DNA of 64,000 nt from Rhodobacterales bacterium HKCCSP123 (lineage in GTDB: Bacteria > Pseudomonadota > Alphaproteobacteria > Rhodobacterales > Rhodobacteraceae), in contig WVSO01000001.1 of the NCBI GenBank assembly GCA_015689745.1, positions 94,575 through 158,574 of the forward strand, written 5' to 3'. Below, piece after piece: positions 17,854-28,381 of the stretch (position 1 is the stretch's first letter; the number at the start of each line of letters is the position of its first letter). The notes under the pieces are model-generated. The model saw only the letters and a program-made list of their open reading frames with translations, was not told where the DNA came from and did no database searches. The position numbers and the translations under genes were made by a program.

Positions 17854-18291
17854 TCAGTTCTGGATGATCAGGGTCACGTTGCCGTTGCCCGAGGACCGGG
17901 CCGTCGCGGTGTTGCCGTTGCCGACCTGGATCACGCCGACGGCGTTGTTCGCGCCATGGGTGGAGATCTCGGCCGAGTTGTTCGCACCGAACTGCGCGAC
18001 ACCGTTCGCATTGTTCCAGCCGCGCTGGTTGGAAATGACGCGGTTGTGCCAGCCCGACTGGCCGATCGCGGTGGTGTTGAACGCGCCGTCGGTGGCCGAG
18101 ATGGTGGTGTTGCCCCAGCCATCCTGGATGACGGAGGCACCATTGCAATAGCCGCTCTGCCCGATGGAGATTCCGTTCCCGCCGCCCCACTGCTCGGTGT
18201 AGGCGGTGTTGCAGGTGGCCAGTGCCGGCGCCGAAAGCGCGGTGACGAGGGCGAGGGAGGCGGCGGCGGTCTTCAGGATCGACATGGTCAT
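17854..18291 (-). CDS. Curlin-repeat protein, CsgA-like major amyloid subunit
   Basis: A 145-residue secreted protein; the signal peptide ends near ALSAPALA. The mature part is about five curlin-like repeats of 18-22 residues with alternating Gln/Asn and Gly: ISIGQSGYCNGASVIQDG, TTAIGQSGWHN, RVISNQRGWNNANGVAQFG, STHGANNAVGVIQVGNGN and ARSSGNGNVTLIIQN. The regular repeats favour a fibre-forming CsgA role. Two Cys residues (27 and 48) are unusual for a curlin. GAAGGA lies 8 bp before the ATG at 18291. It is the first gene of the curlin-csgH-curlin set, and no csgE, csgF, csgG or csgD is in the window. Confidence 0.8.
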   Translation of the reverse strand: MTMSILKTAAASLALVTALSAPALATCNTAYTEQWGGGNGISIGQSGYCNGASVIQDGWGNTTISATDGAFNTTAIGQSGWHNRVISNQRGWNNANGVAQFGANNSAEISTHGANNAVGVIQVGNGNTATARSSGNGNVTLIIQN

Positions 18292-18666
18292 CTTGGTGGT
18301 CCTTCTTCCGGATGTCTTGCGTTGGGTTGCGTGTTCGCTGTGGTGTGCGGCCCGGGCTGGGCGGTGCGCCCCGTGAGCCGATGACCAGACCCTGGCCCCA
18401 GCCCCGGATGTCAGGCAATTTCACCGGAAAGAAAGGCGATGACGGCCGATTGCTATCGAATGACAGCGGTCCAAATATCTGATTTATTTTAATAATCGTG
18501 ATTTCACGTAAAGTGGTCTTCCGACCACGCGACTGGCCGATGACAGGGCCGTCAGCCCCCTGTCGCCCGATATCGGCCTGTCATCTCCGGGCAATGTGGG
18601 CTCGCGGCTGGCCATTGCCCCTGCCGAGCAGGCCCGCGTCGAGCGGATCCGCCCACCCGAATCGCG
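18292..18666. promoter_or_regulatory. 375-bp intergenic region upstream of the curli-like locus
   Basis: No gene is visible here. It lies between the 3' end of DUF2461 and the first curlin gene, so it should hold the curlin promoter. An AT-rich patch (18478-18496) is followed by the dyad CGTGATTTCACG (18497-18508) and a hairpin GTGGTC-TTCC-GACCAC (18513-18528). The dyad is a candidate operator, but no known regulator consensus is matched with confidence. The unusual AT content in a GC-rich genome is itself promoter-like. Confidence 0.45.
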
Positions 18667-19335
18667 TCAGGTGCCGAAATGCGCCCCGAGACGCCGCCAC
18701 ACCGGCAGAAGGCCGGTCGCCGTCTGCACCATGCTCGGCAGAAGCCCGTGGTCTTCCCACCCATCCGGCAGGTGCGCGCGCAAGGCAAAGGACTTTCGCC
18801 TCAAGAGGTCGGCGTGGGGATGGTCGGCGTCGTAAGGCTGCGGCACACGCTTGAGGGGTGGCGCGCCCCAGTCGGCCAGCGCCGCTCCCACATCCGCCGC
18901 GGCGGCGTCGATCTCGTCGGTCAGCGCGTCGCCCTCCCGGGCGATCATCCCGCGATAGGTGGCGAGCGTGTCCTTCTCGAACCCGATCACACCCATGCCC
19001 ATGACGCAGCCCTCGGGGGCGATTCCGAAGAACCACGCCGGGGCCGCATCCATGCCGGGACGCGACCACAGGATGTGCTGGTGGGTCTTGTAGGGCGTCT
19101 TGTCCTTCGAGAAGCGGACATCCCGATGGATTCGGAAGAGCTTCGGACCATGCGGCTTGCCCGTCAGACGGGCGAGATCCTCGGCGAAGAGATCCGCCAG
19201 AAGCTCGCAGGGCTTGCGGATCTCTTCGACGTAAAGCGCCTTGTGCGCCTCGAAGAACGCCTTGGTGTTCGTCTCGCCCAGCCGGGCGAAAAACCCCTGC
19301 GCCGTGCGAACCATCTCGGTGAAGCCGTCGGACAT
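18667..19335 (-). CDS. DUF2461 (TIGR02453) family protein
   Basis: A 222-residue cytoplasmic protein of the DUF2461 family. The hallmark N-terminal text FFARLGETNTKAFFEAHKALYVEEIRKPCE and the central RIHRDVRFSKDKTPYKTHQHILW are clear, followed by GVIGFEKDTLATYRGMIA. Members occur widely in bacteria and fungi, but no biochemical function is established. Length is normal. It is 37 bp downstream of gyrB on the same strand and may be read through from it. Confidence 0.9.
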   Translation of the reverse strand: MSDGFTEMVRTAQGFFARLGETNTKAFFEAHKALYVEEIRKPCELLADLFAEDLARLTGKPHGPKLFRIHRDVRFSKDKTPYKTHQHILWSRPGMDAAPAWFFGIAPEGCVMGMGVIGFEKDTLATYRGMIAREGDALTDEIDAAAADVGAALADWGAPPLKRVPQPYDADHPHADLLRRKSFALRAHLPDGWEDHGLLPSMVQTATGLLPVWRRLGAHFGT

Positions 19336-19372
19336 CAGCGCCCTTTCCTGCGGCCCGCGCCTTCGCCGCGCG

Positions 19373-21848
<2,476 letters not shown>

Positions 21849-21865
21849 GCGATGCAACCCAATAT

Positions 21866-22492
21866 TTAGGGGTTAGACAGGGCAATCACCACAGCCACGA
21901 GGATCAGGAGCGCGCCCGCGATCCGGTTGATCCGCGCCAGCCGCTCGGGGCTGGAAAATCGCCGCCGCGCGTGGTCCACGAGATAGGCGAAGCCGGTGTT
22001 GCCGATCAGCGGCACGCCCATCGAGACCGCGGCGATGACGGCGATGTCCGCCGCGGTCACCGTCGTGAGGTCGAAGAAGCCGGGCAGCATGCCCATGTAG
22101 AACAGCACCGCCTTGGGATTCGCGAGGATCGCGGCGATCCCGGCAGCGAATCCCGCCCAGGCGCCGGGCCGGGTCAGCGCGCTGTCCGCCGAGATGGTCT
22201 TGTCGGCATGCCGGATCAGGAGCCAGCCCATCAGGGCAAAGACGCCCACGGCGACCCAGCGCAAGGCCTCCATCACCCAGCCGTAGGTGCCGACGATCCA
22301 GGCCAGCCCCAGCACGGCCGTCACCGACCAGACGGCATCGCCAAGGGCCACGCCAAGCACCAGCGGGATGGCGGCGCGCCAGCCATGGGCCAAGGCACGG
22401 GCAGCCGTGGCAAGCCAGACCGGCCCCGGCGTGATGAAGAGAACGAAAAGCGCGCCCGCGTAAAGTGCCAGCTGCGCGGCGGTGAGGGTCAT
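21866..22492 (-). CDS. LysE family translocator
   Basis: A 208-residue inner-membrane exporter of the LysE/RhtB family with about six membrane segments. The N-terminal signature ALFVLFITPGPVWLATAARAL, the following PLVLGVALGDAVWS and the central PKAVLFYMGMLPGFFD are typical. Family members export amino acids or homoserine lactones; the substrate here is unknown. The start at 22492 (MTLTAAQLALYAG) was chosen because the upstream extension is highly charged and enters the recF gap. It interrupts the usual recF-gyrB adjacency. Confidence 0.88.
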   Translation of the reverse strand: MTLTAAQLALYAGALFVLFITPGPVWLATAARALAHGWRAAIPLVLGVALGDAVWSVTAVLGLAWIVGTYGWVMEALRWVAVGVFALMGWLLIRHADKTISADSALTRPGAWAGFAAGIAAILANPKAVLFYMGMLPGFFDLTTVTAADIAVIAAVSMGVPLIGNTGFAYLVDHARRRFSSPERLARINRIAGALLILVAVVIALSNP

Positions 22493-22541
22493 GTGGCGTC
22501 GGGCTCCGGCAGGGGGGAAGGGGTCGTCGTCGGCAGATCGG

Positions 22542-23645
22542 TCACGGTGGCCCCTCAAGCGGGACGACGCGGCTTTCGCCGCCCGCTTCGGTCACGGCGA
22601 CATGCTGCGCCCGCGTGCCAAGCTCCGCGAACAGTTCCGGCCCCGTACCGGTCATCCAGGCCTGGCACCCGAGCGCGCAGATCTCGTCGAAGAGCGCCGC
22701 ACGGCGGCCCGCATCGAGATGCGCCGCCACCTCGTCGAGCAGCACCAACGGCGCGGCCCCGGTTTCCGCCTTGAGCGCGCGGGCATTGGCCAGCACCAGC
22801 GAGATCAGGAGCGCCTTCTGCTCGCCGGTCGAGCATTGCGCGGCAGGCATCGCCTTGTCGACATAGGTCGCCTGCAGGTCGGCGCGGTGCGGCCCCACAA
22901 GCGTCCGCCCCGCGGCCATGTCGCGCCCCCGGCTTTCGGCGAAGGCCGCGGCGTAGTCGCCGGGCGCGGTCAGGTCATCGGTTTCGAGCATCAGGTCTGC
23001 GGCGGGAAAGGCCGTCGCAGCCCCCTCCTGCGCGGCGATGATACGTGCGATGGCATCCCGCCGGTTGGCGGTAAGCGCAGCGCCGGCCTCGGCCATCTGC
23101 GCCTCGAGCGCGGTGTACCAGCGCGCATCCGTCACCTGCTCCTTCAGGAGCCGGTTCCGCTCGCGCATGGCTTTCTCGTAGGTCAGCGCGGCCTCGGCAT
23201 GGTCGGGCAGGAAACTGAGCGCGATCCGGTCGAGGAACCGTCGCCGCCCATCCGCCCCCTCGATCCAGAGCCGATCCTGCGAGGGCACCAGCCAGACGAT
23301 CCTGAGAAGCCGCGCAAGGGCTGTCTGCGGTGCGGTCTTGCCGTCGATCCGCGTCACGCGCGGCTGACCGGGCTCTGCGGTCAGCTCGATCTCGTGGCCA
23401 AGGCCGGGGCCTGCGATCTCGGCGGTGATCTTCCAGCCGATCGCCTCGGGGCGGCGGATGATCTCTTCGGCGGTCGCGCGGCGCAGCCCCCGGCCCGGCG
23501 AGAGAAGCGAGACCGCCTCCATCAGGTTGGTCTTGCCTGCGCCGTTCGGCCCGAAAAGCGCCACGGGCCGCCCGTCGAGCGCCAGCCGCGCGCGGCGGTG
23601 GCTGCGGAAATGGCTGAGGGTCAGGGCGGAGACATGGGGGGTCAT
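22542..23645 (-). CDS. recF: DNA replication and repair protein RecF
   Basis: A 367-residue SMC-like ATPase that helps load RecA on gapped DNA. Walker A GPNGAGKTNLMEAVSLL begins at residue 32, after the RecF-specific LTLSHFRSHRRARL. The ABC-type signature STGEQKALLISLVLANA and Walker B LVLLDEVAAHLD are in the C-terminal part. The start at 23645 (MTPHVSALTL) matches the family; the longer frame reads into a palindrome array whose 23-bp period is not a multiple of three. The likely Shine-Dalgarno (AGGA) lies in the array's last unit. Third gene of the dnaA-dnaN-recF set. Confidence 0.95.
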   Translation of the reverse strand: MTPHVSALTLSHFRSHRRARLALDGRPVALFGPNGAGKTNLMEAVSLLSPGRGLRRATAEEIIRRPEAIGWKITAEIAGPGLGHEIELTAEPGQPRVTRIDGKTAPQTALARLLRIVWLVPSQDRLWIEGADGRRRFLDRIALSFLPDHAEAALTYEKAMRERNRLLKEQVTDARWYTALEAQMAEAGAALTANRRDAIARIIAAQEGAATAFPAADLMLETDDLTAPGDYAAAFAESRGRDMAAGRTLVGPHRADLQATYVDKAMPAAQCSTGEQKALLISLVLANARALKAETGAAPLVLLDEVAAHLDAGRRAALFDEICALGCQAWMTGTGPELFAELGTRAQHVAVTEAGGESRVVPLEGPP

Positions 23646-23650
23646 GGCCG

Positions 23651-23739
23651 CGTTTTCCTGCAGGAAAACGGCGGGGAAAACTTGAGTTTTCCCAAACGCG
23701 AAACGGCAGTTTCGCGCCACGGAAAACACGTGTTTTCCG
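23651..23739. repeat. Four 20-bp palindromes at exact 23-bp period between dnaN and recF
   Basis: The units are CGTTTTCCTGCAGGAAAACG (23651-23670, perfect), GGGAAAACTTGAGTTTTCCC (23674-23693, 9-bp arms, 2-base centre), CGCGAAACGGCAGTTTCGCG (23697-23716, 8-bp arms, 4-base centre) and CGGAAAACACGTGTTTTCCG (23720-23739, perfect). They are separated by 3-bp spacers GCG, AAA and CCA. Units 2-4 share a GAAAC-type left half; unit 1 has the halves swapped. Where units differ, the opposite arm changes to keep pairing. In the minus-strand mRNA this predicts four consecutive hairpins just before recF. It fills almost the whole 100-bp gap. Function unknown. Confidence 0.95.
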
Positions 23740-23745
23740 CCCGCC

Positions 23746-24864
23746 TCACACCCGCATCGGCATCACGACATAGATCGCCGTCGTGTCGTTGCCTTCGCGC
23801 ATCAGCGTCGGCTCGCCGGGCGAGGAGAACATGAAGACCGCGTTCTCGCGGTCCACCTGGCTCGCGATCTCGAGCAGGTATTTCGCGTTGAAGCCGATCT
23901 CGAGCCGCTCGTCGCCATAGGCGACCGCCAATTCCTCTTCGGCGTTGCCTGCATCGGGGGCGTTCACCGACAGCACCAGCCGGTCCTCGTCGAGCGCCAT
24001 CTTCACGGCGCGCGAGCGTTCCGAGCTGACGGTCGCCACGCGGTCCACCGCCTTGGCGAAATCCGAAGCGTCGACCTCCATCCGGCGGGTGTTGTTCGTC
24101 GGGATGACGCGCGCGTAATCCGGGAAGGTGCCGTCGATGACCTTGGAGGTCAGCGTGATCTCGGGCGTGGCGAAGCGGATCTTGGTCTCGCTGACCGACA
24201 CGGCGATCTGTGCCTCGTCATCGTCGAGAAGCTTGCGCAGCTCGCCCACCGTCTTGCGGGGCACGATCACGCCCGGCATCTTCTCGGCCCCTTGCGGCAG
24301 CGCGGCGTCGATCCGCGCCAGCCGGTGACCATCGGTCGCCACGGCGCGGAGCACCGGGCCGGTCTCGCCCTCGGCAACGTGGAAGTAGACGCCGTTCAGG
24401 TAATACCGCGTCTCCTCGGTCGAGATGGCGAATTTCGACTTGTCGAAGAGACGCCGCAGGACCGGCGCCGGACAGGAGAAATTCGCGGAATACTCGGTCG
24501 CGGTCATCACCGGGAAATCTTCCTTGGGCAGTGTGGCCAGCTGGAAGTTCGACCGCCCCGCCTGCACCGTCAGGCGGCCCTGCGCGCTGTCCTCGCTCAG
24601 GGACACCAGCGCGCCGTCGGGCAGCTTGCGCACGATCTCGTGCAGGGTCACGGCCGAAACGGTGGTCGCGCCCGCGCGCTCGACCATCGCCGGGGCCTTG
24701 TCGACCACCTCGATGTCGAGGTCGGTGGCGCGGAAGCTGACGGTGTCGCCCTCGGCCTCGATCAGGACATTGGCGAGGATCGGGATGGTGTTGCGACGCT
24801 CGACAACCGACTGCGCCTGAGAGACAGCGCGCAGCAGCGTGGCGCGCTCGATCGAGAGTTTCAT
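23746..24864 (-). CDS. dnaN: DNA polymerase III subunit beta (sliding clamp)
   Basis: A 372-residue sliding clamp. The start at 24864 gives MKLSIERATLLRAVSQAQSVVERRNTIPIL, the family N terminus; an upstream extension is not supported. Further family marks are LSEDSAQGRLTVQAGRS, YYLNGVYFHVAEG, VATDGHRLARID and the C-terminal VMPMRV, which closes the hydrophobic peptide-binding pocket. Length is typical. It lies 138 bp downstream of dnaA on the same strand, the common order in bacteria. Confidence 0.97.
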   Translation of the reverse strand: MKLSIERATLLRAVSQAQSVVERRNTIPILANVLIEAEGDTVSFRATDLDIEVVDKAPAMVERAGATTVSAVTLHEIVRKLPDGALVSLSEDSAQGRLTVQAGRSNFQLATLPKEDFPVMTATEYSANFSCPAPVLRRLFDKSKFAISTEETRYYLNGVYFHVAEGETGPVLRAVATDGHRLARIDAALPQGAEKMPGVIVPRKTVGELRKLLDDDEAQIAVSVSETKIRFATPEITLTSKVIDGTFPDYARVIPTNNTRRMEVDASDFAKAVDRVATVSSERSRAVKMALDEDRLVLSVNAPDAGNAEEELAVAYGDERLEIGFNAKYLLEIASQVDRENAVFMFSSPGEPTLMREGNDTTAIYVVMPMRV

Positions 24865-25002
24865 TGCCCTGGCTCCGACAAGTGCGGGGGCCGCGAGCCT
24901 ACCCGCCTCCCCCGTCAGCACAACCGTTTTCTCAAGGAGTGTCCGCGCGCGCCGCAGGCGTCAAGCCCCCTCACGGGGACCTGCCGTCCGCGACTCGCGC
25001 CT

Positions 25003-26394
25003 TCAGGCTTCCAGCATCCGCCGCAGAAGCTCGGCATCCTCGGCGATCTGGCTGTCGACCGACATCAGTTCCTCGATCTTGCGCACGCCGTAGAGGACGG
25101 TGGTGTGATCCCGCCCGCCCAGCTTGCGCGCGATCTCGGGGTAGCTGCGGCTGGTCAGCGTCTTGGACAGGTACATCGCCATCTGCCGGGGCCGCGCCAC
25201 GGCCCGCGCGCGGCTGGAACCGGTGATGTCCGCCTGCCGGATGTTGTAGTAATCGCAGGTGGTCTTGATGATCTGGTCGAGCGTCACCTTGCGGTCGGTC
25301 GAGCGCAGGATGTCCGACAGGCAGTCCTGAACCATCTCGATCGTGATCTCGCGGCGCACCAGGTCGGCAAAGGCGAACAGGCGGGTCAGCGCGCCCTCGA
25401 CCACCCGGATGTTTGTCGAGATGCGCTGCGCCATGAACTCCAGCACGCCCTCGGACATGCGGATCTGCGGGTTGCGCGCCATCGCGCGCTCGGCCTTGTG
25501 CTGCAGCACACCGAGGCGCAGCTCGTAATCGGTCGGGTGCAGGTCGACGACCAGACCGCACTGAAGCCGCGAGGCGATGCGGGTGTCGAGCTCTTCCATG
25601 TCGACAGGTGCGCGGTCGCCGGAAATGACGATCTGCTTGCCCTCTTCCACCAACGCGTTGAACGTGTGGAAGAATTCTTCCTGGGTCGAGGTCTTGCCGG
25701 CGATGAACTGCACGTCGTCGACCATCAGGACATCGACCGAGCGGAACATCTGCTTGAAGGTCATCGTGTCCTGCTCGCGCAGCGAGCGGACGAAGCGATA
25801 CATGAACTGCTCGGCCGAAAGGTAGAGGATCCGCGCCTCGGGGAAGCGCGCGCGCAGCTCCCAGGCGATGGCGTGCATCAGGTGCGTCTTCCCCAGACCC
25901 ACCCCGCCATAGAGGAAGAGCGGGTTGAACGTCACGTCACGCCCCTCGGCCACCCGCTTCGCAGCGGCATGGGCGAGTTCGTTGGGTTTGCCGACGATGA
26001 AGTCGTCGAAGGTGTAGGCCGGGTTCAGGGTCGCGCCGGGCAGTTCCGAGCTTCCGGTGCGCACCGAGCCGGCGACCGCGGCCGCACCAGCGACAGGCGC
26101 GGGCGGCTGTGGCTGGGGCGCCGTGTTGGTGTTGCCCGCCTGCGCGGCCAGCCTCTGGCCGACGGCGAATTCGACGCGGTCCACCACGACGCCGGCCGAG
26201 ATCAGATGGCGCAGAATCACATCGCCGAAATTCTGCGACACCCAGGACCCGTGGAAATTGGTGGGCACATGGAAGCGGGCGGTGCGGTTATCCAGGCGAT
26301 CGAAGACGATCGGATCAATCCAGGCCGTGAAGTTGTTCTCCCCAACTGCCTTGAGGAGTTCACCCCTGACTTGCCCCCACGTCTCGTTCGTCAT
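25003..26394 (-). CDS. dnaA: Chromosomal replication initiator protein DnaA
   Basis: A 463-residue AAA+ initiator that binds DnaA boxes and opens oriC. Domain I starts at MTNETWGQVRGELLKAV (start 26394), and a short variable linker rich in Ala, Gln and Pro follows around 95-120. Walker A LYGGVGLGKTHLMHA is near residue 165, Walker B VLMVDDVQFIAGK near 230, and the DNA-binding signature GGRDHTTVLYGVRKIEEL near the C terminus. The in-frame extension upstream to 26664 lacks domain I similarity and is rejected. A 591-bp gap separates it from rpsT. Confidence 0.97.
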   Translation of the reverse strand: MTNETWGQVRGELLKAVGENNFTAWIDPIVFDRLDNRTARFHVPTNFHGSWVSQNFGDVILRHLISAGVVVDRVEFAVGQRLAAQAGNTNTAPQPQPPAPVAGAAAVAGSVRTGSSELPGATLNPAYTFDDFIVGKPNELAHAAAKRVAEGRDVTFNPLFLYGGVGLGKTHLMHAIAWELRARFPEARILYLSAEQFMYRFVRSLREQDTMTFKQMFRSVDVLMVDDVQFIAGKTSTQEEFFHTFNALVEEGKQIVISGDRAPVDMEELDTRIASRLQCGLVVDLHPTDYELRLGVLQHKAERAMARNPQIRMSEGVLEFMAQRISTNIRVVEGALTRLFAFADLVRREITIEMVQDCLSDILRSTDRKVTLDQIIKTTCDYYNIRQADITGSSRARAVARPRQMAMYLSKTLTSRSYPEIARKLGGRDHTTVLYGVRKIEELMSVDSQIAEDAELLRRMLEA

Positions 26395-26985
26395 TCCCGC
26401 ACCCTTCCGGCTCTTGTGTGAGGCCTCATCAGACGACCTCAATTCAAAAAACCGCGCTGTCCCCGACGGCCCGGTACGATACCTGCGCCTCCATGACGAC
26501 CTGTCCCCGTCGTCACATGGCAAGGCGACCGACCTCGAAGCACCACAAAGTCCCACCACATCCGATGCTGAAAAACGCCGGCCGTATGGACTATCGAAAT
26601 GATACTCGAAACCGGCACTAGAAAGTCGGATCAGAGACAATAATTGGGCACGCCAACGAAACAATCGCCGGTTGTGTCACCCTCGCGGCGCCGTCCGAAC
26701 TCGAGACTGCAGAAAGGTTCGGTGACCCTGCTCTCTCGCCCGGACCGACGTTCCGCCTGTCCCCTCGATCCGCCCCCCAGAGGCACCTGAATCGCCCGCT
26801 CAAGCTAGCGGATTGGAAAGCAGGCCTGCAACGACTCTTCGAACTTGACAGTTATGTGAAATGAACCCGAATCCCCGGCGCCGGAATAGCGGCTTCTGAC
26901 TCAATGATATTTTCATTAACAAGAAGACGCCCCGGTTCCCCGGAGCGCCCCAGAATCCACAACCCACGCGGGAATTTTCAGGCGA
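26395..26985. other. 591-bp dnaA-rpsT intergenic region, no gene seen
   Basis: This stretch holds the dnaA leader and promoter and the rpsT terminator. It is less GC-rich than its surroundings, with AT patches near 26620-26645 and 26895-26920. It is a natural place to look for oriC, but I find no exact TTATCCACA on either strand; the closest is GAATCCACA (26953-26961, 7 of 9). No conserved open frame is visible in it. Confidence 0.5.
26915..26947 (-). terminator. Candidate rpsT terminator
   Basis: On the minus strand CGCTCCGG, a GGAA loop and CCGGGGCG (26947-26928) form an 8-bp stem with one G-T pair, followed by TCTTCTTGTT. It lies about 38 bp after the rpsT stop. The T-run is interrupted, so strength is uncertain. 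Confidence 0.55.
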
Positions 26986-27252
26986 TCAGGCCTTCAGAGC
27001 CTTCACGCGCGACGACAGCCGCGACATTTTCCGGGCGACGGTGTTCTTGTGCAACACACCCTTGGTCACACCGCGCATCAGCTCGGGCTGAGCGGCTTTG
27101 AGGGCTTCCTGCGCGACGGCGTGATCGCCGGCGGCGATGGCCTCCTCGACCTTGCGCAGGTAGGTGCGGATGCGCGAGCGGCGCGCCTTGTTGACGGCAT
27201 AACGGCGCTCGGCCTGGCGGGCGCGCTTCTTGGACTGGGGCGTATTGGCCAT
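26986..27252 (-). CDS. rpsT: 30S ribosomal protein S20
   Basis: An 88-residue basic helical protein that binds the 5' domain of 16S rRNA. The start [34 protein letters not shown] and the C-terminal [23 protein letters not shown] are diagnostic. Placement near dnaA is common in alphaproteobacteria. It is followed by a hairpin terminator candidate. Confidence 0.97.
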   Translation of the reverse strand: MANTPQSKKRARQAERRYAVNKARRSRIRTYLRKVEEAIAAGDHAVAQEALKAAQPELMRGVTKGVLHKNTVARKMSRLSSRVKALKA

Positions 27253-27408
27253 GTCGTGTCTCTCTTCGTCTCGTCGGGTCTACAAAAGCGGTTCACGCGG
27301 GAGATCCCGACCCCGGGTTCGCTACCGGGCGACTCTGGCCAAGGCGGGCCTCACACGCATGTCTGGCGCGCCACATAGCGGGGTTTTCGCGCGGATGCAA
27401 ACACCCAA

Positions 27409-28281
27409 TCACGCATCCGCCCGAAGGGCCGCCGACAGGGCCCCGGCCATCGGGCCCGGTGCGATCTCGGCGACAAGGGACAGGTCGATCGGCACCACGG
27501 CATCGAAGGGCAGAACCAGGCGTCCGGCGGCGAGTGCCCGGTCGAGAAGCGGAAGATGCCCGAGCAGCACTCCCGCGCCCGATTCCGCCTCGGCCACCGC
27601 CATGCCGTAGAGCGAGAAATGGGTGCCGCGCGACGCATCGCCGATCTCGGCCCCGGTGGCGCGCGCCCAGGTCGCCCAATCCCCCGACCAGCTTTCGTCG
27701 TGGATCAGGGTGTGACCCGACAAGTCGGAAGGGTGGCGCAACCGCTCGGCAAGCCCGGGGGCGCAGACCGGCGCGATGCGGTCCCGCGCCAGAACAAGGC
27801 CGCCCTCGACCGTCCGGGGGTCGCGCATGAACAGCGTGGCATCGAACATCTCGCGCAGCAGGTTGGGCGGCTGTTCCAGCACGGTGACGGACAATTCCAT
27901 GCCGGGCAGCGCGGCGCGCAGCGCCGGCAACCGCGGTTGCAGCCACAGTTGCGCGACGCTGGGCAAGGCGGCGATGCTGATCCGGGGCCGTGGCGCCACC
28001 GCGCGGAGCGCGCGCACCGCCTCGCCCATGGCATCGAAGGCGGCGACGAAGCCCGGCACCAGCGCCTCGCCCGCCGCAGTCAGGCGCACCCCTTGCGCGC
28101 CACGCCGAAACAGCGGCCCACCGGCCCAGGCCTCGAGGCTCCGGATATGCTGCGAGATCGCGCCGGGCGTCACGCCCAGCTCATCGGCGGCGGCGGCGAA
28201 CCCGCCCAGCCGGGCCGCGGCCTCGAAGGCACGGAGCGCGTTCAGATGTGGACCCTTGGGGCGAGGTGGCGCGACCGGCAT
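27409..28281 (-). CDS. LysR-family transcriptional regulator
   Basis: A 290-residue LysR regulator. The N-terminal winged helix-turn-helix is ALRAFEAAARLGGFAAAADELGVTPGAISQHIRSLEAWAGGPLFRR (about 15-60), followed by the LTAAGEAL motif and a periplasmic-binding-protein-like effector domain. The GcvA-type wording at the HTH (GVTPGAISQHIRSLE) places it near the GcvA/AmpR subgroup. It is divergent from the SHMT-family gene 100 bp away and very likely controls it. The effector is unknown. Confidence 0.92.
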   Translation of the reverse strand: MPVAPPRPKGPHLNALRAFEAAARLGGFAAAADELGVTPGAISQHIRSLEAWAGGPLFRRGAQGVRLTAAGEALVPGFVAAFDAMGEAVRALRAVAPRPRISIAALPSVAQLWLQPRLPALRAALPGMELSVTVLEQPPNLLREMFDATLFMRDPRTVEGGLVLARDRIAPVCAPGLAERLRHPSDLSGHTLIHDESWSGDWATWARATGAEIGDASRGTHFSLYGMAVAEAESGAGVLLGHLPLLDRALAAGRLVLPFDAVVPIDLSLVAEIAPGPMAGALSAALRADA

Positions 28282-28381
28282 TTTCTAGGCTTAGTTTTTC
28301 TAAAGTTGTCCGTCGATAAACTGCTTTGCGCGGCTGCGCCATCCTCTGCATCCTGCGCCCAGTCCGAACATGGAGACCGAC
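28282..28381. promoter_or_regulatory. Divergent LysR/SHMT-family promoter region
   Basis: The 100-bp gap contains an AT-rich imperfect dyad, CTTAGTTTTTCTAAAG, at about 28288-28303. It has the T-N11-A form that LysR regulators usually bind. It lies just upstream of the LysR gene and about 80 bp before the SHMT-family start. The proposed binding by the adjacent LysR protein is an inference. Confidence 0.4.

Noticed and set aside
23651..23739. CRISPR array
   Set aside because: Spacers are only 3 bp, the units are palindromic and differ from each other, and no cas gene is present.
26400..26664. Long N-terminal extension of DnaA
   Set aside because: DnaA domain I begins at 26394 and the extension shows no similarity or ribosome-binding site.
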